40,209 nt of DNA, taken from an uncultured Atopobiaceae bacterium (GTDB taxonomy: Bacteria; Actinomycetota; Coriobacteriia; Coriobacteriales; Atopobiaceae). The position numbers and the translations under genes were made by a program. Location: the NCBI GenBank assembly GCA_944320385.1, contig CALUHH010000021.1:1-40209 (forward strand). The letters are read 5' to 3'. The notes under the pieces were generated by a model. It was not told the origin of the DNA and did no database searches. It saw only the letters and a program-made list of their open reading frames with translations. Positions 1 through 8,291 of the stretch are shown piece after piece. The stretch's first letter is position 1. Each line of letters starts with the position of its first letter.

Positions 1-36
1 CCTAACCCACGTAGCCCCGAGGGGGCCGTAGCTTAA

Positions 37-200
37 CGGGGAGAGGTCCCAGCCGCTTCCCCACATATCGTCTAAGCCCTGACGGCTTCCCACTCCGGAT
101 GAAGCCGAATTCTTAAGCAGGAAGAACCCTCGCGACCGGACGAGCGGCGATTCGTAAGCGGCGCCCGGGCTCGTTGCCAGATGAGGCAAGATCTTTAAGC
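37..200 (+). repeat. 41-bp-spaced array of a CTTAAGC motif (left array)
   Basis: Three 22-bp units lie at 97-118, 138-159 and 179-200, exactly 41 bp apart. They share GGAY at positions 1-4 (AGAT in the third), AT at 13-14, and a C(T/G)TAAGC-like end. A degenerate fourth unit ends TCTAAGC at 77, again 41 bp earlier. The sequence between units is not conserved. The same motif recurs at the right end of the window. The array lies just downstream of dinB and fills the 232-bp stretch before it; no gene was seen there. Function unknown; phased protein-binding sites are one reading. The window edge may cut the array. Confidence 0.7.
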
Positions 201-232
201 AGGGAAAGCGAGAAGCGAGAAGAACCTCCCCC

Positions 233-1525
233 TCACGCGTCCTTGTGCATCGGGGCGGTGTCGGAGGTGCGGTTGCGGAAGCGAAGGTCGCGCCCATAGC
301 CCACGGCTTCATCGCCAAAGCGGTCGCGCAGGGCGTCGGTGACCCGCCCGAGCGCGGAGCGGTCGCGGGACTCCCCCGCCGCGGTGCCTTCGTCATCGGC
401 GAACAGGCTCATCTGGGCGGGGCGCTCCTCGCCAAAGCCCGAGACTCCGACCCCGAGCAGGCGCACGCGCATCCCGGGCTGCCACAGCTCGTCGAGAAGC
501 GCGGCCGCCACGCGTCCGAAGACCCGCTCGTCGTCGGTGGTCTCGGGAAGCGCGCGCTGGGCGGTGCGCGCATGCGTGGCGTCGTACTTCACCTTGAGGG
601 TAACGGTGTGCCCGCGCAGGCCCTTGCGCCGCAGGCGCCTGCCCACCATCTCGGATACGTGGGCGATCCCGGCGCGGATCTGGTCGCGCTCGGTGAGGTC
701 CTCGGAGAAGGTGCGCTCGTTGGAGACGGACTTGACCTCGTCGGGCGCGGCCGCCTCGGCCACCGCGCTGCGCTCGAGCCCCGCGGCGCGCAGCGCCATC
801 CGCGGCCCGAGAACGCCGAAGACGCGCTCGAGCTCGCCCTCGTCTGCGCGCGAGAGCTCCCCGAGGGTGCGGATGCCCATCTTCCTCAGGCGCTCCTGCG
901 TGGCGGGGCCCACGCCGCTCATGGCGCCCACGGGCAGCGGGGCGAGAAACGCGCGCTCCGTGCCCGGAAGCACCGCGGTGAGCCCGCGGGGCTTCTCGCG
1001 CTCCGAGGCGATCTTGGCGACGGTCTTGTTGACGCCGAGGCCGATCGAGCAGGTGACGCCGAGCGCGGCCACGCGCTCCTGCACGCGGCGGCAGATCGCG
1101 ATGGGGCTCTCCCGCGAGAAGCGCCCCGGCGTCACGTCGAAGAACGCCTCGTCGATGGAGACCTGCTCGACGAGCGGCGTCTCGCCCCCGAGGATGGCCA
1201 TCACCTGCGCGCTCATCTCTCGGTAGCGTGCGAAGTTCCCCCGGGTCCATATGGCGTCGGGGCACAGGCGCCGCGCGGTGGCGGAGGGCATGGCAGAGTG
1301 GACGCCAAAGCGCCGGGCCTCGTAGGACGCCGTCGACACCACGCCGCGGCGGTCGGCGGAGCCTCCCACGATCACGGGCCTGCCGCGCCACTCGGGATGG
1401 TCGAGCTGCTCAACGGAGGCGAAGAAGGCGTCGAGGTCGAGCAGGCCCACGGCCGGCCCGTCCCACGCCAGCGGGTCGGGACTCTGTAAGTTGGGGACTG
1501 TCCCCAATTTACAGACGTCGTCCAT
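233..1525 (-). CDS. dinB: DNA polymerase IV (Y family)
   Basis: Error-prone translesion polymerase. The palm begins with LLDLDAFFASVEQ (about residues 28-40), followed by the YEARRFGV motif, the catalytic SIDEAFFDV motif and the GVNKTVAKIASE region, then a little-finger domain. A beta-clamp-binding peptide QMSLF sits at residue 371, and a 55-residue tail follows it. The listed ATG is 1 nt past the rsfS stop but has only a weak ribosome site. The first ~25 residues lie upstream of the conserved start of the family and include the translation of a 33-bp palindrome (1483-1515), so a GTG at about residue 26 is a possible alternative start. It is the last gene of the obgE-to-dinB unit. Family call is secure; the exact start is not. 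Confidence 0.93.
   Translation of the reverse strand: MDDVCKLGTVPNLQSPDPLAWDGPAVGLLDLDAFFASVEQLDHPEWRGRPVIVGGSADRRGVVSTASYEARRFGVHSAMPSATARRLCPDAIWTRGNFARYREMSAQVMAILGGETPLVEQVSIDEAFFDVTPGRFSRESPIAICRRVQERVAALGVTCSIGLGVNKTVAKIASEREKPRGLTAVLPGTERAFLAPLPVGAMSGVGPATQERLRKMGIRTLGELSRADEGELERVFGVLGPRMALRAAGLERSAVAEAAAPDEVKSVSNERTFSEDLTERDQIRAGIAHVSEMVGRRLRRKGLRGHTVTLKVKYDATHARTAQRALPETTDDERVFGRVAAALLDELWQPGMRVRLLGVGVSGFGEERPAQMSLFADDEGTAAGESRDRSALGRVTDALRDRFGDEAVGYGRDLRFRNRTSDTAPMHKDA
1483..1515. repeat. REP-like palindrome GGGGAC-T-GTCCCC
   Basis: Arms of 15-16 nt (1483-1498 and 1500-1515) are complementary apart from one position around a central T, with the core TTGGGGACTGTCCCCAA flanked by TGTAA/TTACA. 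From general knowledge, palindromes with this GGGGACTGTCCCC core occur as dispersed REP-type elements in several bacterial groups, often with Y1-type (RAYT) transposases. No such transposase is in this window and only this copy was seen. It lies between the rsfS stop and the conserved part of dinB. Confidence 0.6.
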
Positions 1526-1526
1526 G

Positions 1527-1886
1527 CTACTGCTCGAGGCCCAGCTCGACGCGCGGGGCGTCGCCCCAGAGCGCCTCGAGGCGATAGAAGTCGCGCGTCT
1601 CGGGCTTGAAGACGTGCACCACGACCGAGCCGTAGTCGACGAGGACCCACGAGAGGCCCTCGCGCCCCTCGCAGGAGAGCGGCGAGAGCCCGCAGTTCGC
1701 GCTGACCTTCTCGCGCACCTCGTCGACGATGGCGTCGACCTGGCGTGGGTTGGCGCCCGTGCAGATGAGGAAGTAGTCGCACACGTCGGTCTTTGAGGAG
1801 AGGTCGAGAAGGACGATGTCGGTCGCCTTCTTGTCGTCGGCCGCGTAGGCGGCGACCTTCGCGAGCTCGAGCGGGGTTACGGTCAT
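1527..1886 (-). CDS. rsfS: Ribosome silencing factor RsfS
   Basis: Binds ribosomal protein uL14 on the free 50S subunit and blocks joining of 30S when nutrients are scarce (family knowledge). The 119-residue length is typical. Visible family features include ATDIVLLDLSSKTDVCDYFLICTG-like sequence at residues 22-45 (short form: SSKTDVCDYFLICTG), the EGREGLSWVLVDYGSVVVHVF block, and the FY-LE-LWGDA ending. The start codon overlaps the yqeK stop by 4 nt (ATGA), so translation is probably coupled. The nadD-yqeK-rsfS order is widely conserved in Gram-positive bacteria. Confidence 0.96.
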   Translation of the reverse strand: MTVTPLELAKVAAYAADDKKATDIVLLDLSSKTDVCDYFLICTGANPRQVDAIVDEVREKVSANCGLSPLSCEGREGLSWVLVDYGSVVVHVFKPETRDFYRLEALWGDAPRVELGLEQ

Positions 1887-2536
1887 GCTTTCTCCTTAGC
1901 TGCGCGCCGCGCGCGCCGTGCCGCAAGGGCGTTGTAGACTTCGATCGTGCCGGGAAAGAGGTAGCGGCCCCCCTCCAGCACATAGGTTATACCCCCAACG
2001 AACGACTCCCAGAACAGGTCGTCAAGGGAGGCCTTCCCCACCAGCGAGCGGCTCCGCTCGATGCCGGGCGTGTCCGGCCGGAGCGGCTCGATGCCGTCCG
2101 CAACGAACAGCACCTCGTCGAGGGCGCTCATGTCCGCGCAGGCAGAGGTGTGAACGGCTATGGCGTGCCACACGGCGGGAGGGAGCTCGGGGTAGCGCGC
2201 CGGGAGCGTCCGCGCGGCGATCATGCCGTGGAGCAGCGAGTGGACGAGCTCGAGCTCGACGCCGAGGTCGATGCCGAGCTCGCGCGCGCGGGCGAGCTGC
2301 TCCGCGGTCGAGCGCGCCTTCTCCCAGTCGTGCAGGATCCCCGCGGCGTGCGCGAGGAAGGGGTCGACGCCGTAGACGAGGGCGAGGCGCTCGGCGGTCC
2401 TGGCCACCGAGAGCGAGTGCGCGAGGCGCCTGGGCTTCCTCTCGAGCTGGATCGCGAGGTCGCCCCTCAGGCGCTCGAGAAGGGCTTCCTGCTCGGGCGT
2501 GAAGTCGGCGCGGCGCTCCTTGCGCTTCTTCCCCAT
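1883..2536 (-). CDS. yqeK: HD-domain hydrolase YqeK (probable Ap4A hydrolase)
   Basis: HD-superfamily metal-dependent phosphohydrolase of the YqeK family, whose members cleave diadenosine tetraphosphate symmetrically to ADP. The early histidine (LAHSLSVA), the HD pair in ILHDWEK, later histidines in VHSLLHG and AIAVHTSA, and an aspartate in VADGIEP follow the HD pattern. A basic N-terminus (MGKKRKERR) precedes the domain. The start abuts the nadD stop and the end overlaps rsfS by 4 nt. Place in the nadD-yqeK-rsfS cluster supports the call. Substrate is inferred from the family. Confidence 0.93.
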   Translation of the reverse strand: MGKKRKERRADFTPEQEALLERLRGDLAIQLERKPRRLAHSLSVARTAERLALVYGVDPFLAHAAGILHDWEKARSTAEQLARARELGIDLGVELELVHSLLHGMIAARTLPARYPELPPAVWHAIAVHTSACADMSALDEVLFVADGIEPLRPDTPGIERSRSLVGKASLDDLFWESFVGGITYVLEGGRYLFPGTIEVYNALAARRARRAAKEKA

Positions 2537-3238
2537 CTACGCGACCACCTCCCGCGTCTGCCCGTAGCGGCTCCTGCGCGCGCCGTAGAGCCCGTGCTTG
2601 TGGAGGTAGCCGGTCACCTGGTCGGGCGTGAGGTAGCGCAGGCTCTGGCCCGCCTCGACGCGCTCGCGCAGGTAGCTCGACGAGATGGCGAGCGCGGGGA
2701 CCGAGAGGTAGGTCACGTCGAAGTCGATGCCCGACGAGGCGATGGTGTCCCAGGCGTGGTCGAGGTCGTAGCCGGGGCGCGTGGCGGCGACGAGGTGGGC
2801 GATGCGCGCGATGACGTCGGCGTCGTGCCAGGTCACGATCTCGGTGATGGCGTCCGCGCCGGTGATGAAGTAGAACTCGACGTTGTCGGGGTAGAGCTCG
2901 CGGAGCATGCGCAGGGTGTCGGCCGTGTAGGTCACGCCCTCGCGGTCGATCTCGAAGCGCGACGCCACGAAGTGCGGGTTGTCGGCGGTGGCGAGCAGCG
3001 TCATGGCGAAGCGCTCCTCGCCCGAGGTGACGCGCTGGTCCTGCTTGAAGGCGGGTCGTCCCGCGGGCATGAAGACGACGAGGTCGAGGCCAAGGTCGTC
3101 GAAGGCCTGCTCGGCGGCCACGAGGTGGCCGTTGTGGATGGGGTCGAACGTGCCGCCCATGATGCCGAGACGATACGTGCGGTCGGGGTCCATCCCGAGG
3201 GGCGGGAGGTCGTGCTCCCGCAGGGCGTCGACGTCCAT
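2537..3238 (-). CDS. nadD: Nicotinate-nucleotide adenylyltransferase
   Basis: Makes nicotinic acid adenine dinucleotide from NaMN and ATP, the penultimate step of NAD synthesis. The nucleotidyltransferase signature GIMGGTFDPIHNGHLVAAE is near residue 25 and the C-terminal ISSSYLRER motif (ISSTxIR class) near residue 190. The ATG at 3238 is used here because AGGTGAG lies a suitable distance upstream inside the end of proA. A second ATG 15 codons in (MDPDRTYRLG) would also give a full catalytic domain. Gap to proA is 2 nt. Confidence 0.95.
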   Translation of the reverse strand: MDVDALREHDLPPLGMDPDRTYRLGIMGGTFDPIHNGHLVAAEQAFDDLGLDLVVFMPAGRPAFKQDQRVTSGEERFAMTLLATADNPHFVASRFEIDREGVTYTADTLRMLRELYPDNVEFYFITGADAITEIVTWHDADVIARIAHLVAATRPGYDLDHAWDTIASSGIDFDVTYLSVPALAISSSYLRERVEAGQSLRYLTPDQVTGYLHKHGLYGARRSRYGQTREVVA

Positions 3239-3240
3239 GC

Positions 3241-4503
3241 CTATCTCACCTGCCCGTCACCGCGCACGACGTACTTGGTGGTCGTGAGCTCGGCCGCGCC
3301 CATGGGTCCGCGCGCGTGGAGCTTCTGCGTGGAGATGCCGATCTCGGCACCCAGGCCAAAGACCCCGCCGTCCGTGAAGCGGGTCGAGGCGTTGGCGTAG
3401 ACCACGGCCGCGTCGACGCCGGCGAGAAACGCCTCGCAGGCGTCGTAGGAGTCGGCGACGATGGCCTCGGAGTGGCCGGTGCCGTAGCGGTTCACGTGCG
3501 CGACGGCCTCCTCGACGCCCTCGACGACCTTGACGCTCATCTCGAGCGCGAGGTACTCCGTGCCCCAGTCCTCCTCGGTGGCGGGCACCGCGCTCCCGGC
3601 TGGCAGGTCGCGCGCCAGCTCGAGCGCTTCCTCGTCGCAGTGGAGAAGGACGCCGGCGGCCGCGAGCTCGGAGAGCATGCCCGGCAGGAACGCGGGCGCG
3701 ACCGCGCGGTCGACGAGCAGCGACTCCGCCGCGTTGCAGACGCCCACGCGCTGCGTCTTGGCGTTCATGACGATGGCGCGGGCGCGCTCGAAGTCGGCGG
3801 ATGCGTGCACGTAGACGTGGCAGTTGCCGGTCCCCGTCTCGATGACGGGAACCTTGGCGCCCTCCACGCAGGCACGGATCAGGGAGGCGCCGCCGCGGGG
3901 GATGAGCACGTCGATAAGACCGGTGGCCTCGAGCAGCTCCGCCGTCTGGGAGTGCGCGGCGTCGTCCTCGACGTACTGGAGGGCGTCGGCGGGGATGCCG
4001 GCCTCGGCGAGCGCCGCTCGACAGGCGTCGACGATCGCGAGGCACGAGTCGTTGGCGGCGGACCCGCCCTTGAGGACGCAGGCGTTGCCGGAGCGGACGC
4101 AGAGGGCGAAGGCGTCAGCGGTCACGTTGGGGCGCGCCTCGTAGATGATCGCCACGACGCCGAGGGGCACCGTGACCTTCTCGATGCGCAGGCCGCTCTC
4201 GAGCGTAGAGCCGCCGACGACGCGCCCGAGCGGGTCGTCCTGACGGGCGATGTCGTCGAGCGAGGCGGCGATCGCGCAGACGCGGGCCTCGTCGAGCAGC
4301 AGACGGTCCTGGAGCGGGGCGCTCATGCCCGCGGCACGCGCGCGCTCGAGGTCGCGCTCGTTGGCGGCGAGGATGTCGGCGGAGCGCGCGCGAATGAGCG
4401 CGGCGGCGCGCCTGATGGCGTCCTCGCGGCGCGCCCGGGGGGCTCCCGAGAGCAGGGGCGCCGCCGCCCGTGCCAGAGCCGCCTTTGTGCGTGCCTCACC
4501 CAT
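3241..4503 (-). CDS. proA: Gamma-glutamyl phosphate reductase
   Basis: Second enzyme of proline synthesis: reduces gamma-glutamyl phosphate with NADPH to glutamate semialdehyde. The 420-residue length fits the family. The catalytic cysteine lies in VGVCNAAESLLVD; the nucleotide-binding fold includes GSAANDSCLAIVDA, and the IPRGGASLI and FGLGAEIGISTQKLHARGP blocks are intact. A clear AAGGGAG ribosome site precedes the ATG. It follows proB by 13 nt, so the two proline genes are cotranscribed, here in B-A order behind obgE. Confidence 0.97.
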   Translation of the reverse strand: MGEARTKAALARAAAPLLSGAPRARREDAIRRAAALIRARSADILAANERDLERARAAGMSAPLQDRLLLDEARVCAIAASLDDIARQDDPLGRVVGGSTLESGLRIEKVTVPLGVVAIIYEARPNVTADAFALCVRSGNACVLKGGSAANDSCLAIVDACRAALAEAGIPADALQYVEDDAAHSQTAELLEATGLIDVLIPRGGASLIRACVEGAKVPVIETGTGNCHVYVHASADFERARAIVMNAKTQRVGVCNAAESLLVDRAVAPAFLPGMLSELAAAGVLLHCDEEALELARDLPAGSAVPATEEDWGTEYLALEMSVKVVEGVEEAVAHVNRYGTGHSEAIVADSYDACEAFLAGVDAAVVYANASTRFTDGGVFGLGAEIGISTQKLHARGPMGAAELTTTKYVVRGDGQVR

Positions 4504-4516
4504 GGTGTCTCCCTTC

Positions 4517-5629
4517 CTAGAAGACGAGCAGGTCGTCGCGGTGCACGGCGGGCTGGGCGCGGTCCTGTCCCAGGAAGCGACCCACGACGTCCAGATGGAC
4601 GCCGCGCACGCGCGCCATGTCGTCGGACGAGTAGCGAGCGATCCCGCGGCCGATGACGTCGCCGGTCGCGGCGCGCACGTTCACGACGTCGCCCGCGGCG
4701 TATGACCCCGTCGTCGAGACCACGCCGACGGGCAGAATGGACGCCCCGCGCTCGAGCACCGCGCGCGTGGCTCCCTCGTCGAGGGCGATGGTTCCGCGCG
4801 GCACCTCCGCGAGTCCGATCCAGAGCTTGCGACCCCCCTCGTGGGAAGCGCCCGCCGGAGACTCGAAGCGTGTCCCCACGGACTCCCCGCGCGCCACGTC
4901 CAAGAGCACGCGCTCGCGGCGCCCCCGGCAGATGACCGTGGGGATGCCGGCGGCGAGCATGGCGCGCGCGGCGCGCAGCTTCGAGGACATGCCCCCCGTG
5001 CCAAACGAGGTTCCCGCACCGCCCGCCATCGCGGTCAGGCGCGCGTCGACCTCGGTGACGCGGTCGATGAGGCGCGCCGAGGGGTCCTCCTGGGGGTTTG
5101 CCGTGTAGAGGCCCTCCACGTCGGAGCAGATGACGTACAGGTCGGCGCCCACGAGCGCGGCCACCAGTGCGCCGAGCATGTCGTTGTCGCCAAAGGCGAA
5201 CTCCGCGGTGGAGACGGTGTCGTTCTCGTTGACCACCGGGACCGCGCCGAGCTCGAGCAGCCGCGCGAGCGTCGTGCGCGCGTTCAGGAAGCCGTCGCGG
5301 TCCATGACGTCGCGCCGGGTGAGAAGGACCTGGGCGCAGGGGATCTGCCGCTCCGCGAGGACGTCGGCGTAGGCCTGCGTGAGCCGGGCCTGACCGGCGG
5401 CGGCGCAGGCCTGAAGCGTGGCCATGTCGCTCGGTCGCGCGTCGAAGCCGAGGATGTCGCGTCCCGCCGCGGCCGCGCCGGAGGAGACCACGATGACGCG
5501 CGTCCCCTCGGACACGAGGGCGGCCACCTGGTCGCAGAGGGCGCGGATGAAGCGGCGGTCGAGCGCCCCCTCGGCGTCGACGAGCGTCGACGAGCCGATC
5601 TTGGCGACGATGAGGCGTTCCGACGCCAT
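4517..5629 (-). CDS. proB: Glutamate 5-kinase with PUA domain
   Basis: First enzyme of proline synthesis: phosphorylates the gamma-carboxyl of glutamate. An amino-acid-kinase domain (residues ~5-260) shows AKIGSSTLVD, VVSSGAAAAGRDILG, PVVNENDTVS and FGDNDMLGALVAALVGADLY-type blocks, plus GTGGMSSKLRAA. A C-terminal PUA domain (from ~280) includes SILPVGVVSTTGSYAAGDVV. Length (370) matches the two-domain form. The start is 1 nt from the obgE stop, with GGAGTCC as the likely ribosome site. Feedback control by proline is known for the family but not visible here. Confidence 0.96.
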   Translation of the reverse strand: MASERLIVAKIGSSTLVDAEGALDRRFIRALCDQVAALVSEGTRVIVVSSGAAAAGRDILGFDARPSDMATLQACAAAGQARLTQAYADVLAERQIPCAQVLLTRRDVMDRDGFLNARTTLARLLELGAVPVVNENDTVSTAEFAFGDNDMLGALVAALVGADLYVICSDVEGLYTANPQEDPSARLIDRVTEVDARLTAMAGGAGTSFGTGGMSSKLRAARAMLAAGIPTVICRGRRERVLLDVARGESVGTRFESPAGASHEGGRKLWIGLAEVPRGTIALDEGATRAVLERGASILPVGVVSTTGSYAAGDVVNVRAATGDVIGRGIARYSSDDMARVRGVHLDVVGRFLGQDRAQPAVHRDDLLVF

Positions 5630-5630
5630 G

Positions 5631-7049
<1,419 letters not shown>

Positions 7050-7053
7050 TTAC

Positions 7054-7083
7054 ATGGTACGGCAACTGGTCTAACGCGTCCAA
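7054..7083 (-). promoter_or_regulatory. Candidate sigma-70 promoter for obgE
   Basis: On the minus strand TTGGAC (7083-7078) and TACCAT (7059-7054) are separated by 18 bp, about 30 bp ahead of the obgE start. The -10 lies in TTGCCGTACCAT, a string that recurs almost exactly upstream of trpS (TTTGCCGTACCAT). Plausible but not tested. Confidence 0.45.
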
Positions 7084-7153
7084 CGTCGCACTTTCGCGCG
7101 CGCTTTCCACTCACGGTTCCGATGCCATCCGCCTTCGGCTGACGCCAGGGCGA

Positions 7154-7378
7154 TTGTGTGCAACATCTTTGATGCTAACGAGCGGCACACGACAGCGAGA
7201 GGCCGTTATCTGCTCTAGATCTGCCTGAATCCGAACGATCTTCTCTGTTGTGTGCAGCATCTTTGATGTCGTAGAACACTCAACATAAAAAGTTTTGCAC
7301 ACAACCCAGAATAACATGGGGATAATCGGGGCGAGAAGAACGCGGAAGGCCCTTTTGCACACAAACGAGATTTTGCAC
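7154..7378. repeat. Cluster of TTGTGTGCA / TGCACACAA motifs upstream of obgE
   Basis: This is the main content of the 520-bp gap 7029-7549. Two 21-bp direct copies (7154-7174 and 7248-7268) read TTGTGTGCA, then A or G, then CATCTTTGATG, and differ at one base. Two inverted copies of the first half, TTTTGCACACAA, lie at 7293-7304 and 7353-7364, 60 bp apart, and a half-copy TTTTGCAC at 7371-7378. CATCTTTGATG is itself a small dyad. The A+T content is clearly above the surrounding genes. A 95-codon frame across the stretch (7398-7111, minus) looks like chance. Nothing notable was seen in 7400-7490. The repeats look like binding sites; the protein is unknown. Confidence 0.65.
7328..7345 (+). repeat. 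Dispersed 16-mer GGGCGAGAAGAACGCG, copy 1
   Basis: The 16-mer occurs exactly here, and on the opposite strand at 34569-34584 and 40089-40104, all intergenic. A 15/16 copy lies at 33282-33297 just inside aroE, and the shorter GCGAGAAGAAC at about 206-216 next to the left array. Sharing of a 16-mer among three non-coding sites in 40 kb is far beyond chance. Role unknown. Confidence 0.6.
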
Positions 7379-7494
7379 CTCAGCCCTGGGCACCTCACGG
7401 CTCGTGGAACGTGCCGCTGCTGAGTGGGTCACGCGGCCAGGGCCATAATCCGGATTTGGGTCAGTGGCAAGGGGCGCCTATTGAACCGCGCCAC

Positions 7495-7523
7495 AAAAAG
7501 AGCCCCGGTCCGAGGACCGGGGC
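7495..7523 (-). terminator. Intrinsic terminator of rplU-rpmA
   Basis: On the minus strand a perfect 10-bp GC stem (GCCCCGGTCC at 7502-7511 with GGACCGGGGC at 7514-7523, in practice nine pairs with a tetraloop) is followed by C and five T. It lies 27 nt after the rpmA stop. Confidence 0.9.
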
Positions 7524-7549
7524 CGAGTCGTGCGCGATGTGCCGAGCTC

Positions 7550-7798
7550 TTACGCCTCGCGGACGTGCACGCGGTGCTTGACGCCCTTGGTGAACTCGAC
7601 GGTGCCGGCGGTGAGGGCAAAGAGGGTGTCGTCCTTGCCGATGCCCACGTTGTCACCGGGGTGGATGTGCGTGCCGCGCTGACGGACGAGAATCTCGCCG
7701 GCCTTCACGGTCTGGCCGCCGTAGCGCTTGGTGCCGAGACGCTGGGCGTTGGAATCACGGCCGTTGCGGGACGAGCCGAGGCCCTTCTTGTGTGCCAT
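7550..7798 (-). CDS. rpmA: 50S ribosomal protein bL27
   Basis: 82-residue large-subunit protein whose N-terminus reaches toward the peptidyl-transferase centre. It begins [22 protein letters not shown], the mature bL27 form, so it lacks the cleavable leader found in many Firmicutes. [21 protein letters not shown] is also typical. It follows rplU by 35 nt and ends just before an intrinsic terminator. Confidence 0.98.
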   Translation of the reverse strand: MAHKKGLGSSRNGRDSNAQRLGTKRYGGQTVKAGEILVRQRGTHIHPGDNVGIGKDDTLFALTAGTVEFTKGVKHRVHVREA

Positions 7799-7833
7799 GG
7801 TGGTACCTGCCTTCTATCTGCAGAGACGAGAAC

Positions 7834-8142
7834 TTAAGCGGGGAGCTCAACGACCTTGATCTTGGTGAGGCTCTGACGGTGGCCGTTGGCGCGGTGATAG
7901 CGCTTGCGCTTCTTGAGCTTGAAGACGAGAATCTTCTCGCCCCTGAACTGCTCGAGAACCTCGGCGGTGACGGTCTTGTCCTGAAGCGGGGCAGAGCCAA
8001 CGATGGTCTTGTCGCCGTCGTTGAGGAGAAGGACGGGGAGCTGGACCTTGTCGCCAGGCTGCGCGTCGAGCTTCTCGACGTCGATGACGTCGCCCTTGGC
8101 AACCTTATACTGCTTGCCACCAGTTGCTACGATTGCGTACAT
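7834..8142 (-). CDS. rplU: 50S ribosomal protein bL21
   Basis: 102-residue large-subunit protein. MYAIVATGGKQYKV at the N-terminus and KKRKRYHRANGHRQSLTKIKV at the C-terminus (rRNA-binding signature) are diagnostic. It is the first gene of the rplU-rpmA pair, with a strong promoter 43-71 bp upstream of the start. The short leader leaves little room for a structured L21-type regulatory leader. Confidence 0.98.
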   Translation of the reverse strand: MYAIVATGGKQYKVAKGDVIDVEKLDAQPGDKVQLPVLLLNDGDKTIVGSAPLQDKTVTAEVLEQFRGEKILVFKLKKRKRYHRANGHRQSLTKIKVVELPA

Positions 8143-8184
8143 GTGCGAAACCCTTCATTGCTGGCGTGAATGCAACAGTTGCTT

Positions 8185-8213
8185 ATATTACTAGCAGCGC
8201 CTTGGCTCGTCAA
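8185..8213 (-). promoter_or_regulatory. Sigma-70 promoter of rplU-rpmA
   Basis: On the minus strand TTGACG (8213-8208) and TAATAT (8190-8185) are 17 bp apart, the best consensus promoter in the window, as expected for a ribosomal-protein operon. It lies between the DUF2344 stop (8292) and rplU. A perfect 13-bp dyad TGCGGATTCCGCA occurs at about 8234-8246 but lacks a T-run, so it is not called a terminator. Confidence 0.8.
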
Positions 8214-8291
8214 CAGGATAGTTGCCGTGACCTGCGGATTCCGCAAGGGAAAAGACGGAGCGCAGGCCGCGCCGAGGTGATGCGACCTTGC

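Noticed and set aside
37..200. CRISPR array
   Set aside because: The period is 41 bp, the conserved part is only about 22 bp and imperfect, intervening stretches are about 19 bp, and no cas genes are present.
245..1489. Long plus-strand frame opposite dinB
   Set aside because: It is an antisense shadow of a well-supported gene, with no ribosome site or recognisable domain. Similar antisense frames along 1793-25900 were rejected for the same reason.
7111..7398. 95-codon minus-strand frame in the obgE upstream gap
   Set aside because: The frame covers the TTGTGTGCA repeats and its peptide simply translates them. It has no ribosome site or known motif.
7831..7845. Further CTTAAGC unit at the rplU stop
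   Set aside because: CTTAAGC occurs, but the bases are the rplU stop codon and C-terminal codons, and the GGAY and RAT parts of the motif are missing.
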